This document shows positions 19,881 to 27,914 of a stretch of DNA of 64,000 nucleotides, piece after piece. The position numbers and the translations under genes were made by a program. The notes under the pieces are model-generated. The model did no database searches. It was not told where the DNA came from and saw only the letters and a program-made list of their open reading frames with translations. Source of the DNA: Heterotrichella gracilis (taxonomy: Eukaryota; Sar; Xanthophyceae; Tribonematales; Xanthonemataceae); contig JAULBX010011099.1 in the NCBI GenBank assembly GCA_032358255.1, forward strand, positions 558,001 to 622,000. The letters are read 5' to 3'. Within the stretch, counting starts at the first letter, position 1. Each line of letters begins with the position of its first letter.

Positions 19881-20040
19881 GTCACTAAATGGAATAGTGG
19901 AGGAATTTATGCGTCTATGCGCGATACGATAGTGACTGAGAATAGTTGCTTTCGAGTTTTTGGCAAAACAAGCACTTCACCAATTTTTAGAATTTTCTCC
20001 TGTAAATCCAGTTTGACCAACCGACAACCAAACCGACAAC

Positions 20041-20082
20041 CAAAAATACAAAACCCTCGAAAACTCTTGGTTTCCGAGGGTT
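20041..20082 (-). terminator. Intrinsic terminator of tRNA-Lys
   Basis: The arms AACCCTCG (20052-20059) and CGAGGGTT (20075-20082) extend with AAA/TTT. On the minus strand the T-rich TTTTGTATTTTT follows. It sits 15 nt past the tRNA 3' end. Confidence 0.8.
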
Positions 20083-20097
20083 GTAACCCGAAGGTTG

Positions 20098-20170
20098 TGA
20101 TCCCGCTGGGATTCGAACCCAGGACCCCTACATTAAAAGTGTAATGCTCTACCAGCTGAGCTACGGAATC
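20098..20170 (-). tRNA. tRNA-Lys(TTT)
   Basis: Full cloverleaf on the minus strand. The acceptor is GATTCCG/CGGGATC with discriminator A, the D arm GCTC...GAGC, the anticodon loop CTTTTAA (anticodon TTT) and the T arm CTGGG-TTCGAAT-CCCAG. CCA is not encoded. It has its own promoter (20258-20288) and terminator (20041-20082). Confidence 0.97.
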
Positions 20171-20223
20171 ATTCACTTTTTTCGCAGGAACCGTCCCTCC
20201 TAAGAGAAACATTTCGTGTGCGG

Positions 20224-20288
20224 GCCCGATTAAAAACAATGTCCTTAAATCGGGCTGCAAATATAGTAGACTTTTATTCACTTTCAAA
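20224..20288 (-). promoter_or_regulatory. Promoter and leader hairpin of tRNA-Lys
   Basis: Minus strand: TTTG (20285-20288), 19 nt, TATATTTG (20258-20265), an exact Bacteroidota promoter. The transcript would start near 20252 and open directly with the hairpin GCCCGATT...AATCGGGC (20224-20255), leaving an 80-nt 5' leader before the tRNA. Confidence 0.75.
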
Positions 20289-20356
20289 ATAATTTTCAAA
20301 ATAATTTTTATGCCTATATTTCCTTCTCAAGTTTACAATTTATATTTTAGCCCCCG

Positions 20357-20818
20357 ATGTTCGAAAATCCTGAAATAAAACTACTTAGCGGCTTCTGCAC
20401 CTTAGCCTTTGGCGCCAGCAAAGAAGAGGCCAAGCTGGTTTTTGGTGAGCCCGAAGAGGTGCAAAATCTCACGGACGATATTCTGAATAATAACTCCCTG
20501 GTTTATCACTACTGGAACGAGGGGTATTCCTTGTTTTTTGACACCAATAAAAACCAATCCTTCTGCAGCGTGGAAATAGACAATAAGGAGGTGCTATTGT
20601 TCGGAACTAAGATCTTTAAACTCAAAGAAAAGGAAATCATTGAATTTATGAAGCAAAATGGTTATGCCTTGAGTGACTCTGAGGTGCATAAATGGGGTGA
20701 AAAGCGCATCAGTTTTGATGAAGCGGGATTAGACTGTTATTTCGAGAACGGCAAACTGGTTTCCGTCAATTTCGGAATACTGGATACCAATACCAATTTC
20801 TTTTATTTTCCGAATTAA
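20357..20818 (+). CDS. Conserved protein of unknown function
   Basis: A 153-residue soluble protein, no signal peptide. It is acidic, with repeated strand-like pieces (LLSGFCTLAFGASKEEAKLVFG, YHYWNEGYSLFFDTNKN, GLDCYFENGKLVSVNFG). The N-terminal segment resembles the SmpA/OmlA-like pattern of tracking a small value with a GxxxxEAKxxFGEPxE motif, but without a lipobox. I do not recognise a named family. It sits between tRNA-Lys (divergent) and an aminotransferase gene that has its own promoter. Confidence 0.75.
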   Translation: MFENPEIKLLSGFCTLAFGASKEEAKLVFGEPEEVQNLTDDILNNNSLVYHYWNEGYSLFFDTNKNQSFCSVEIDNKEVLLFGTKIFKLKEKEIIEFMKQNGYALSDSEVHKWGEKRISFDEAGLDCYFENGKLVSVNFGILDTNTNFFYFPN

Positions 20819-20862
20819 TAAAGTCTGGCACTATTCATCATGGTTATTGCCATTTTAGCCTT

Positions 20863-20893
20863 TTTGATAGAAAACCAATAATGTGTACCTTTA
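20863..20893 (+). promoter_or_regulatory. Promoter of the DegT/StrS aminotransferase gene
   Basis: TTTG (20863-20866), 19 nt, TACCTTTA (20886-20893; last base A instead of the consensus G). Transcription would start near 20899, leaving a leader of about 16 nt before the ATG at 20915. Confidence 0.65.
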
Positions 20894-20914
20894 TGGTCCT
20901 AAATTAACCTCATT

Positions 20915-22123
20915 ATGCCTGGAACAGAATTGTTTGGCGCCGAAGAGCGCAAAGAAATAGAAGATGTATTATCTACCGGAATCATGTTCCGTTATAACCA
21001 CGATGCGCTTCGTAATAATATTTGGAAAGCAAAGGATTTTGAAGCGGAAGCTAAAAAAATAACCAATGCTAAGTATGCTCTGGCTGTTTCAAACGGATCG
21101 GCCGCTATTTTAGCCGCATTAGCCGCTTCCGGTATTGGCACGGGAGACGAAGTGATCTGCCCTCCATTTACTTATATTGCCACTATAGAGGCTATCCTAT
21201 TCCTGGGTGCTTTACCCGTGTTTGCCGAAATTGATGAAACCTTGTGTTTAAGTGCAGAAGGCATCAAAAAAGCCATCACTCCTAAAACCAAAGGGGTTTG
21301 CCTGGTTCACATGTGCGGCGGAAATGCCAACATGGATGAGATCATGGCAGTTGTTAAACAACATAATTTAATATTGGTGGAAGATGCCGGACAAGCATTC
21401 GCTTCTTCTTATAAGGGCACTTTTACCGGTTTATTCGGTAAAGCCGGTGCTTATTCCTTCGACTTTTTCAAAATTGCTACTGCCGGTGAAGGCGGGATCT
21501 TTGTGACGAATGATGAATCCACCTATAAATTAGCTGATAGTTTCTGTGATCACGGTCACGACCACGTGGGTGATAAACGCGGTATGGAAAACCATCCCAT
21601 CATTGGATTTAATTTCCGTATCTCTGAATTACATGCTGCCGTTGGTGCCGCGCAAACGCGCAAAGTAACTCACATTCGCGAAGTGAATCGTAAACACAAA
21701 AAATTCATGCAAGATCAATTGTCTAAAACAGAAGGCATTGGTTTTGCTAAATTAGGAGATGAAAGCGGCGACTCTGCCACCTTCCTAAATATTTTGATGC
21801 CAACGCCTGAAATTGCAGAACGTGTGGTGGATGAATTTAATAAAGCCGGTGTTGCTGGATTTGATTATTGGTTCAAAAACATGTACCACTTCATTAACCA
21901 ATGGGATCACATCAAAGGATTAAAAACGGCATCTAAATTACCGGTTGAAGTATTAGGAGCCCCACAAGATTATAACCATCTAAATCTTCCAAAAACACAA
22001 GAAGTTGTTGGACGTTTAATTTCATTTGGTGTTAAAACGGCTTGGACAGAGGCTTATATGACAGAGATGGCCAATAAGATATCAAGTTGCGTGAAAAAAG
22101 CCATGCAGACTGTTACTGCTTAA
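20915..22123 (+). CDS. DegT/DnrJ/EryC1/StrS family PLP aminotransferase
   Basis: A 402-residue fold-type I PLP enzyme. Lys186 in SFDFFKIATAGEGG is the Schiff-base lysine and the EDAGQAF segment (Asp157) contacts the pyridine nitrogen. SNGSAAILAAL (59-69) should hold the phosphate. Family members transfer an amino group to keto-sugars in cell-surface or antibiotic sugar pathways. Here no other sugar-nucleotide gene is close, so the substrate is open. Length is normal. It has its own promoter and terminator, so it is transcribed alone. Confidence 0.92.
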   Translation: MPGTELFGAEERKEIEDVLSTGIMFRYNHDALRNNIWKAKDFEAEAKKITNAKYALAVSNGSAAILAALAASGIGTGDEVICPPFTYIATIEAILFLGALPVFAEIDETLCLSAEGIKKAITPKTKGVCLVHMCGGNANMDEIMAVVKQHNLILVEDAGQAFASSYKGTFTGLFGKAGAYSFDFFKIATAGEGGIFVTNDESTYKLADSFCDHGHDHVGDKRGMENHPIIGFNFRISELHAAVGAAQTRKVTHIREVNRKHKKFMQDQLSKTEGIGFAKLGDESGDSATFLNILMPTPEIAERVVDEFNKAGVAGFDYWFKNMYHFINQWDHIKGLKTASKLPVEVLGAPQDYNHLNLPKTQEVVGRLISFGVKTAWTEAYMTEMANKISSCVKKAMQTVTA

Positions 22124-22143
22124 TTGAACTAAAGAGTTTGATG

Positions 22144-22180
22144 AATCCACCTGATTAATATTGGGTGGATTTTTTATTTT
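22144..22180 (+). terminator. Intrinsic terminator of the aminotransferase gene
   Basis: The arms AATCCACC (22144-22151) and GGTGGATT (22164-22171) are followed by TTTTTATTTT. Confidence 0.85.
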
Positions 22181-22199
22181 GAGGTTTTAAATTTGGCTG

Positions 22200-22250
22200 A
22201 ACTTTGGAAAAGTTTTGTTAGGTAATTTACAGAATAACTTTTCCAAAGTT
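22200..22250. repeat. Perfect 15-bp inverted repeat
   Basis: AACTTTGGAAAAGTT (22200-22214) and AACTTTTCCAAAGTT (22236-22250) flank 21 nt. No T-run follows, so it is not a simple terminator. It lies between the aminotransferase terminator and the next gene and could be an operator, an RNA hairpin or a small repeat element. Confidence 0.7.
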
Positions 22251-22323
22251 TAAATAAGCTTTTAATGTATAACCTTTAACTAATAACATATAACGAATAA
22301 CTTCAAACCCCGTACAAAAAACC

Positions 22324-23073
22324 TTGATCCAAAAATCCCTCATATCCTTTCAAAAGAGTCTGCAAGCTGAGGGCATAAAAACCCATGTTTCTAAACAGCA
22401 TTTTGAATGTTCAAAGGAGACCAAGCATTTTTCCTTTTATGTAAGTGGAGAGGATGACGAGGAGCCTGCTCATAAAAATGAAATATCTATTCCAATAGAT
22501 TACATCTACCGTTCTTCTGAAAAAATAATAAGCCTCATTCACTCTAAATTACTAGCTAACAAAAAAATATTTGCCCGTAAATGTGAGCTCAAAAAAGTAG
22601 ATAAGGAAACAGCCCGTCATTTTTTGGATAAGTATCATTTAATGAATTCCACTCAAAGCGCAAGCAATTTGGGATTGTTTTATGCGAATGAACTCATCGC
22701 CCTGGCAAGTTTTTCTAAAGGGCGAAAAATGAATCGTTTGCTGTCTCATGAACGTTCGTATGAATTGATCCGGTTTTGCACTAAGTCCGGATATACTCTT
22801 ACAGGTGGCTTAACGCGTTTGATAAAAAAATTCTGTGAAGAAAAAAAAGCCGGCGATGTGATGACCTATATCGACAAACAACTATTTGATGGCAGATCTT
22901 TTATGGCCGCCGGTTTTAAAAAACACAGTGAAACCGCGCCAAATTATTTCCTAATAAATAAAAGGACCTTTGAACGGATTCCTTGTGATATGAATGAACC
23001 ATTTGATACAAAAAAGTTTTATCGGACTCATAATGCAGGAAGTATTAAATTAGTGTATACACCGGGTGAATAA
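22324..23073 (+). CDS. GNAT-like protein of the phage Vsr-associated type
   Basis: A 249-residue protein without signal peptide. The C-terminal 150 residues carry the block order LASFSKGRKMN, YELIRFCTKSGYTLTGGLTRL, VMTYIDKQLFDGRSFMAAGF, APNYFLI. From memory this is the acetyltransferase-like domain seen next to Vsr-like or homing nuclease domains in phage genes. Here it stands without a recognisable nuclease; the first 90 residues match nothing I know. The start is TTG at 22324, as no in-frame ATG precedes residue 100. It overlaps miaA by 8 bp, so the two are probably co-translated. A role in nucleic-acid modification would fit that partner but is inference. Confidence 0.75.
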   Translation: MIQKSLISFQKSLQAEGIKTHVSKQHFECSKETKHFSFYVSGEDDEEPAHKNEISIPIDYIYRSSEKIISLIHSKLLANKKIFARKCELKKVDKETARHFLDKYHLMNSTQSASNLGLFYANELIALASFSKGRKMNRLLSHERSYELIRFCTKSGYTLTGGLTRLIKKFCEEKKAGDVMTYIDKQLFDGRSFMAAGFKKHSETAPNYFLINKRTFERIPCDMNEPFDTKKFYRTHNAGSIKLVYTPGE

Positions 23074-23983
23074 CTATAATTGTATAGTCGTTTTAGGTCC
23101 AACCGCCAGCGGAAAAACACGCTTGGCTTGTCAACTGGCATCTATGATGAATGGAGAAATTATTAGTGCCGATTCACGACAAGTATACAAAGGTTTAGAT
23201 ATTGGTACCGGAAAGGATCTGATGGAATATGTTGTGAACGGAAAAGAGATCAAGTATCATCTCATTGATAGTATGGAAGCAGAGCAACATTATTATTTGC
23301 ATGATTTTGTTGCCGATCTAAAACAAACCTTCCTTGCCATTCAAGCTAAACAGAAGTTACCGATCATTTGCGGAGGTACCGGTTTGTATCTGGATGCCTT
23401 ACGAAAAGATTTTTCACTAACACAAATCAAAGAGAACCATTTTCTTCGAGCCGAATTAGAAAATCTAACAAAGGAAGAGCTTTTAGTTCGCTTAAAAACG
23501 TATCCCGAAAAATATACCCTTCAAGTGGATAAAGACTCTAAAAAAAGAATTATACGCGGCATCGAAATCGCCAGCTTTCTTCAACTGAATCCACATGCGC
23601 TGATAAAAAACGAACTCCCCTATAAACCATATTACATTGGCATAGAGGTGGATCTTGAAGTTAGAAAATCGAAGATCTCATACCGTTTAAAAAAACGATT
23701 GGAAGAAGGATTGATTCAGGAAGTTCAATCTTTACTCAACAAAGGTATTTCTCATGAACGCTTACAGTTCTTTGGTCTGGAGTACAAATTTGTTTCCCGA
23801 TACATCCTGGGGCAGATGAGCATGGAGGAATTGATCTCTCAATTGCAAACAGCCATCTTTCAGTTTGCAAAACGTCAAATGACCTGGTTTCGCAAAATGG
23901 AAAAAGAGGGGGTTCAAATTCATTGGGTGGAATCTGACATTGAGCCAATATCACTTGCAGAGACTTTAAAGCAATTGTTTTGA
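23066..23983 (+). CDS. miaA: tRNA dimethylallyltransferase
   Basis: A 305-residue MiaA, which adds dimethylallyl to N6 of A37 in tRNAs reading U-starting codons. The P-loop is GPTASGKTR (residues 11-19). The substrate motif SADSRQVYKGLDIGTGK follows at about 36-52, and the GGTGLYLDAL block near 108. The start is GTG at 23066, inside the end of the upstream gene (8-bp overlap), which is an unusual neighbour for miaA. Length is normal for the family. No terminator is evident; the following 680 bp are repeats. Confidence 0.96.
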   Translation: MNNYNCIVVLGPTASGKTRLACQLASMMNGEIISADSRQVYKGLDIGTGKDLMEYVVNGKEIKYHLIDSMEAEQHYYLHDFVADLKQTFLAIQAKQKLPIICGGTGLYLDALRKDFSLTQIKENHFLRAELENLTKEELLVRLKTYPEKYTLQVDKDSKKRIIRGIEIASFLQLNPHALIKNELPYKPYYIGIEVDLEVRKSKISYRLKKRLEEGLIQEVQSLLNKGISHERLQFFGLEYKFVSRYILGQMSMEELISQLQTAIFQFAKRQMTWFRKMEKEGVQIHWVESDIEPISLAETLKQLF

Positions 23984-24019
23984 AATCAATTTAATTTGTA
24001 TGAATTCATTTTTTTTGTT

Positions 24020-24247
24020 TTGCCCCTCTGGGGCAATTTGATTTTTTTGATGGTAGTTTTTAAATATGTTTCGTCCCACTGGGACCATCATACTTCTTTA
24101 TTGAATTTTTTTCGAAAGTCTGAAGTTTGATGCCATTTGTTGAAATAAACTTAGTAAAAAAGTGCATTTCAAAAACCTTTTACTTGCCCCAGAGGGGCAA
24201 TGCTCCTTAAAAAAAGAAGAAAACATAAACCGGCTCCAGCGGAGCCG
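24020..24247. repeat. REP-like palindrome module, copy 1
   Basis: Four short palindromes in order: TTGCCCCTCTGGGGCAA (24020-24036), GTCCCACTGGGAC (24073-24085), TTGCCCCAGAGGGGCAA (24184-24200) and CGGCTCCAGCGGAGCCG (24231-24247), the last followed by an A/T-rich stretch. The first and third are in opposite orientation, as in bacterial BIMEs. Confidence 0.75.
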
Positions 24248-24327
24248 AACATTTTTTTATTTAACAGGCCAAATTTCACTCTAACAAAATGAGGATTTTT
24301 TTAAATTAAAACTTGTTGACATATGTT

Positions 24328-24528
24328 TTGCCCCTCTGGGGCAATTAACATTCGTGCTGTGGTTTTTAAATTTTTTGGGCGCTCTGGGACCTCAATTTAA
24401 TTACCCTAACATCTAATTTCTTTGCTTAAAATACTTTTACAATAAAATTTCTAAACCTATTCATGCTCCAGAGGGGAAACACTTAGTAGAAAAAAAGCAA
24501 AGAAATCAAACCGGCTCCAGCGGAGCCG
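24328..24528. repeat. REP-like palindrome module, copy 2
   Basis: Repeats the order of copy 1: TTGCCCCTCTGGGGCAA (24328-24344), a decayed second palindrome near 24378-24391 (GGCGCTCTGGGACC), a decayed third near 24464-24476 (GCTCCAGAGGGGA) and an intact CGGCTCCAGCGGAGCCG (24512-24528). Confidence 0.75.
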
Positions 24529-24665
24529 AACAATTTTTTTGTCAGATGTTTTTCACATCACACCAATAAAGTGATTTGTCCCATTGACACAATGAAATTC
24601 TTATTGCGGATTTCTAATTGGTTTGATCCCATTAGGCCTGAAGACATAATCCATTTTTAACAGCA

Positions 24666-25031
24666 TCAATCTTTTCCCGAGATCACCTCTATTTCCACCT
24701 TTGTGATCCCTTGCTGAATAAAATTTAATTGTTTGGCCGCTCGTCTTGTTAAATCAATGATGCGTTTTGAGTTTTTAGGTAAACGATCATTTATTTTGAC
24801 AATCACCACGCTATCGTTTTTGAGATTGGTCACTTTCACCATCGTTCCAAACGGAAGTCTTTTATGCGCTGCCGTTAAACTATCTTGTCTGAACACCTCG
24901 CCGCTGCTACATTTCCTGCCTTCAAATTTTTTTGCATAATAACTCGCTACTCCACTTGTTGTTGTCACAGCCTCTTGTGCCTTAACATTAAAAAAGATAA
25001 AACTAAAAAACAGTAAATACACTTTTTTCAT
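24666..25031 (-). CDS. RlpA-like septal ring/DPBB domain protein
   Basis: A 121-residue secreted protein with a signal peptide (cut after FNVKAQ) and a double-psi beta-barrel. Blocks seen: SGVASYYAKKFEGRKCSSGE, LTAAHKRLPFGTMVKVTNL, VIVKINDRLPK, IIDLTRRAAKQL. This matches the core of RlpA, a lytic transglycosylase in some bacteria that acts on denuded glycan strands. The C-terminal SPOR domain of long RlpA proteins is absent, so it is a short form. It should work in the periplasm. It is convergent with miaA across the repeat spacer. Confidence 0.88.
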   Translation of the reverse strand: MKKVYLLFFSFIFFNVKAQEAVTTTSGVASYYAKKFEGRKCSSGEVFRQDSLTAAHKRLPFGTMVKVTNLKNDSVVIVKINDRLPKNSKRIIDLTRRAAKQLNFIQQGITKVEIEVISGKD

Positions 25032-25149
25032 CGAAGTAAGTTAAAGGACCCATTTAATTCTACAAATAAATGATTTTTTTCTTTTCCATCCCGTTTTTGT
25101 TATATTTACTTGAAGATGTGCCTCTAACTTAATTTTAAATAAAAAGACT

Positions 25150-26751
25150 ATGAAGAAACTATTTATTTATCTCTCGATCTTTTTTGTTGTGGCCGTTGCC
25201 ATACTAGGTTATTTTTGGTCTTGGGGATTGTGGTTGTATGCCATTGTTATTCCATTGATCTTGCTTGGAACTTATGACATGGTGCAAACTAAACAAACCC
25301 TCAAACGTAATTTTCCGGTGGTGGGCCGTATGCGTTGGTGGGCAGAATGGATGCGTCCAAAAGTGTATCAGTATTTTGTGGAATCAGATACGGATGGCGC
25401 GCCATATAACCGTTTAAGTAGGAACGTGATCTATCAGCGCGCAAAACGTGTGACCGATAGTACGCCCTTTGGCACCCAATTAAACGTGTATGAAACAGGT
25501 TATGAGTGGTTAAATCATTCCATCAATCCTTTGCCTTTAGAACATGGTGAACATGATCCACGTGTATTGGTAGGCGGACCTGATTGTAAACAACCATACT
25601 CTGCGAGCATCTTTAATATTTCGGCCATGAGTTTTGGATCATTAAGTCAAAATGCCATCATGGCTTTAAATGGTGGTGCTAAGCTCGGAGGATTTGCACA
25701 TAATACCGGAGAAGGCGGTTTAAGTCCATACCATTTAAAAATGGGAGGAGATGTTTTCTGGCAAATAGGTACCGGTTATTTTGGTTGTCGAAATCAGGAT
25801 GGTTCCTTTAATCCGGATGCCTTTGCTGAGCGTGCTGTTTTGCCAAATGTCAAAATGATCGAGATCAAATTATCGCAAGGTGCCAAACCCGGACATGGTG
25901 GAATTTTGCCGGCAGCCAAGGTGACCGATGAAATTGCAAAAATACGTCTGGTTGAAAAAGGAAAGGATGTGTTATCTCCTTCATATCACCGCGCCTTCAG
26001 CACCCCATTAGAATTAGTACATTTTATTAAAAAATTAAGAGACCTGAGCGGTGGAAAACCCATCGGTTTTAAATTATGTATTGGTCAGAAGAGTCAGTTC
26101 ATCGCCATTTGCAAGGCTATGGTAAAGACTAACATCATGCCCGATTTTATAACGGTGGATGGCGGAGAGGGTGGAACAGGGGCAGCGCCAATAGAGTTTA
26201 GTAATTCGGTGGGCATGCCATTACGTGAAGGATTGGCTTTTGTGCACGATGCTTTAAGAGGATTTGGAATTAGAAAACACATCCGCATCATAGCTTCAGG
26301 AAAGGTACATACCGGATTTGATCTGGTAAGAAATTTTGCCATTGGTGCTGATATGTGTAATGGCGCAAGAGCCATGCTGATGGCCATTGGATGTATTCAG
26401 GCTTTGGAATGTAATACCAATACTTGTCCGACAGGCGTGGCCACACAAAATCCTGAATTATTTAAAGGCTTGGACGTGAATGATAAAAAAGTACGGGTAT
26501 TGAATTACCACCATGAAACAGTGAAAGCCTGTGTGGAGTTAATGTCTGCTGCCGGAATTAAACATTCAAAAGATCTACAGCGTGGTCATATATATCGACG
26601 GACCAGCGCGAATCAGATTCAAACCTATGCCGAAATGTATCCTTATTTATTAAAAGGCTCTTTATTGGAAGCGCCGTATCCTCAGGGCTGGGAGATGGAA
26701 GTAATGCATAGTAGAGAGGATTCGTTTGATAGTATGTTGAAGCAGGCTTGA
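25150..26751 (+). CDS. FMN-binding glutamate synthase family protein
   Basis: A 533-residue stand-alone GltB central/FMN-type domain behind two N-terminal membrane helices (about residues 4-38). Features: the SFGSLSQNAIMALNGGAKLGGF block for FMN, the GEGGLSPYH turn, VDGGEGGTGAAPIEF and a cysteine-rich segment LECNTNTCPTGVATQNP that in GltB holds the 3Fe-4S cluster. It lacks the glutaminase domain of true glutamate synthase. The family is common in Bacteroidota; its physiological reaction is not established, though FMN-linked redox at the membrane is expected. The start ATG is preceded by AAAAAGACT. Confidence 0.9.
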   Translation: MKKLFIYLSIFFVVAVAILGYFWSWGLWLYAIVIPLILLGTYDMVQTKQTLKRNFPVVGRMRWWAEWMRPKVYQYFVESDTDGAPYNRLSRNVIYQRAKRVTDSTPFGTQLNVYETGYEWLNHSINPLPLEHGEHDPRVLVGGPDCKQPYSASIFNISAMSFGSLSQNAIMALNGGAKLGGFAHNTGEGGLSPYHLKMGGDVFWQIGTGYFGCRNQDGSFNPDAFAERAVLPNVKMIEIKLSQGAKPGHGGILPAAKVTDEIAKIRLVEKGKDVLSPSYHRAFSTPLELVHFIKKLRDLSGGKPIGFKLCIGQKSQFIAICKAMVKTNIMPDFITVDGGEGGTGAAPIEFSNSVGMPLREGLAFVHDALRGFGIRKHIRIIASGKVHTGFDLVRNFAIGADMCNGARAMLMAIGCIQALECNTNTCPTGVATQNPELFKGLDVNDKKVRVLNYHHETVKACVELMSAAGIKHSKDLQRGHIYRRTSANQIQTYAEMYPYLLKGSLLEAPYPQGWEMEVMHSREDSFDSMLKQA

Positions 26752-26854
26752 GATGATGAAAGGCATTAATTGAGTGGCACGCCGGATTATTGATTGGCGC
26801 TCTTTAAATTTGCCAATTTCTATGTTATAGGACATTTAAAAAGTCAGACAACAA

Positions 26855-27913
26855 TTGAAACAAACTGACATTAATAATTATTATTCATTTCTGTTAAATA
26901 TTTTTCATTGGAGGTATTGGCCAATGGAGCTTTTGTATTTGCCGTTAACTTTATATGTCTTTTTTGTAGGTTCGTTTAAAACGGGAAGACTGTTTTACTT
27001 TGCTGCATCTAACCCCAAAATACCTTTGGGAGGTTTTGCAAATGATTCTAAATTTTTTATTATAAACAATATTCCTGCTGAGTTTAAACCGAAAACTATA
27101 TTAATATCAAAAGATGATAATTTTGAGCAAGTTGAACGCAAAATTTATAGTGAAGATCTTATGTTCCCATTATTTGCAAAGCCGGATATTGGCGAAGGTG
27201 GTTTTCTTACAAATAAAATAAACTCTTCGGATGAATTATTGAATTACCATTCTAATCATACTATGAATTACTTGGTACAAGAATTTATAGATTATCCGAT
27301 AGAATTGAGTGTTCTTCTTCATAATTCAGAAGGTGAATTTAAAATTAGTAGTATTACAGAAAGAAAACACTTATCAATTACCGGTGATGGTTATTCTAAT
27401 TTGGAAAAATTATTAGAAAAGGATAAGCAAGCTAGGTATAGGATTAAAAACATTAAAAACTTATGCGAAAGTCAACTAGATGTTATTGTTGAAAAAGGAA
27501 AGACACATAAACCAACATCTATTGGTAATTGGGACTATGGAGCTACCTATATAGAAAGAACTGAACTTTTAAATAGAAATATACTAGAGTATTTTGAAGA
27601 TATTAATAAAAGAGTAAACTTATTTAACTATGCACGTTACGACATTATGTGTATGTCAATAGCCGATTTTTTGCAGGGTCGAATAAAAATTTTAGAAATA
27701 AATGGTGTTAAAGGTGAACCTATTCACATTTATGATAAAAAATATACTCTTTACAAAGCCTATAAAGAAATTTTTAAACACTGGGGTTTTATAATGAAAA
27801 TTAGCAAGCGTAATATTAAAGAAGGCTTTATTTGTCCTAATTATAGACAAGGTTTTAATCAATTGCGAAATCATTCATTAACGAAAAAAACGTCCCTCCT
27901 AAAAAGAAAATAG
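26855..27913 (+). CDS. ATP-grasp family ligase of unknown substrate
   Basis: A 352-residue ATP-grasp-like enzyme, related to the D-Ala-D-Ala ligase-like branch of Bacteroidota. The TTG start (26855) keeps the N-terminal block FHWRYWPMELLYLP, which I recall as conserved in this branch; the first ATG (26924) would remove it. ATP-binding pieces: LFAKPDIGEGG (about 105-115), YLVQEFIDYPIELSV, and the metal-binding LEINGVKGEPIHIYD (about 275). Such enzymes join an acyl-phosphate to an amine. It heads a cluster with two desaturases one base downstream, so a lipid- or acyl-amide product is plausible but unproven. The segment looks more AT-rich than its neighbours. Confidence 0.8.
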   Translation: MKQTDINNYYSFLLNIFHWRYWPMELLYLPLTLYVFFVGSFKTGRLFYFAASNPKIPLGGFANDSKFFIINNIPAEFKPKTILISKDDNFEQVERKIYSEDLMFPLFAKPDIGEGGFLTNKINSSDELLNYHSNHTMNYLVQEFIDYPIELSVLLHNSEGEFKISSITERKHLSITGDGYSNLEKLLEKDKQARYRIKNIKNLCESQLDVIVEKGKTHKPTSIGNWDYGATYIERTELLNRNILEYFEDINKRVNLFNYARYDIMCMSIADFLQGRIKILEINGVKGEPIHIYDKKYTLYKAYKEIFKHWGFIMKISKRNIKEGFICPNYRQGFNQLRNHSLTKKTSLLKRK

Positions 27914-27914
27914 T

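Larger units (their letters stand above)
23984..24665. other. Spacer made of palindromic repeats, no gene
   Basis: 680 bp between miaA and the convergent rlpA-like gene. It contains two copies of a four-palindrome module (listed separately) in AT-rich sequence. No coding frame with support was found. Confidence 0.6.

Noticed and set aside
19917-20144. Open frame across the tRNA-Lys region as a coding gene
   Set aside because: It runs antisense through the tRNA and its terminator and shows no protein pattern.
26773-26790. TGGCACG near the ATP-grasp gene as a sigma-54 promoter
   Set aside because: There is no TTGC at the correct spacing after the -24 element.
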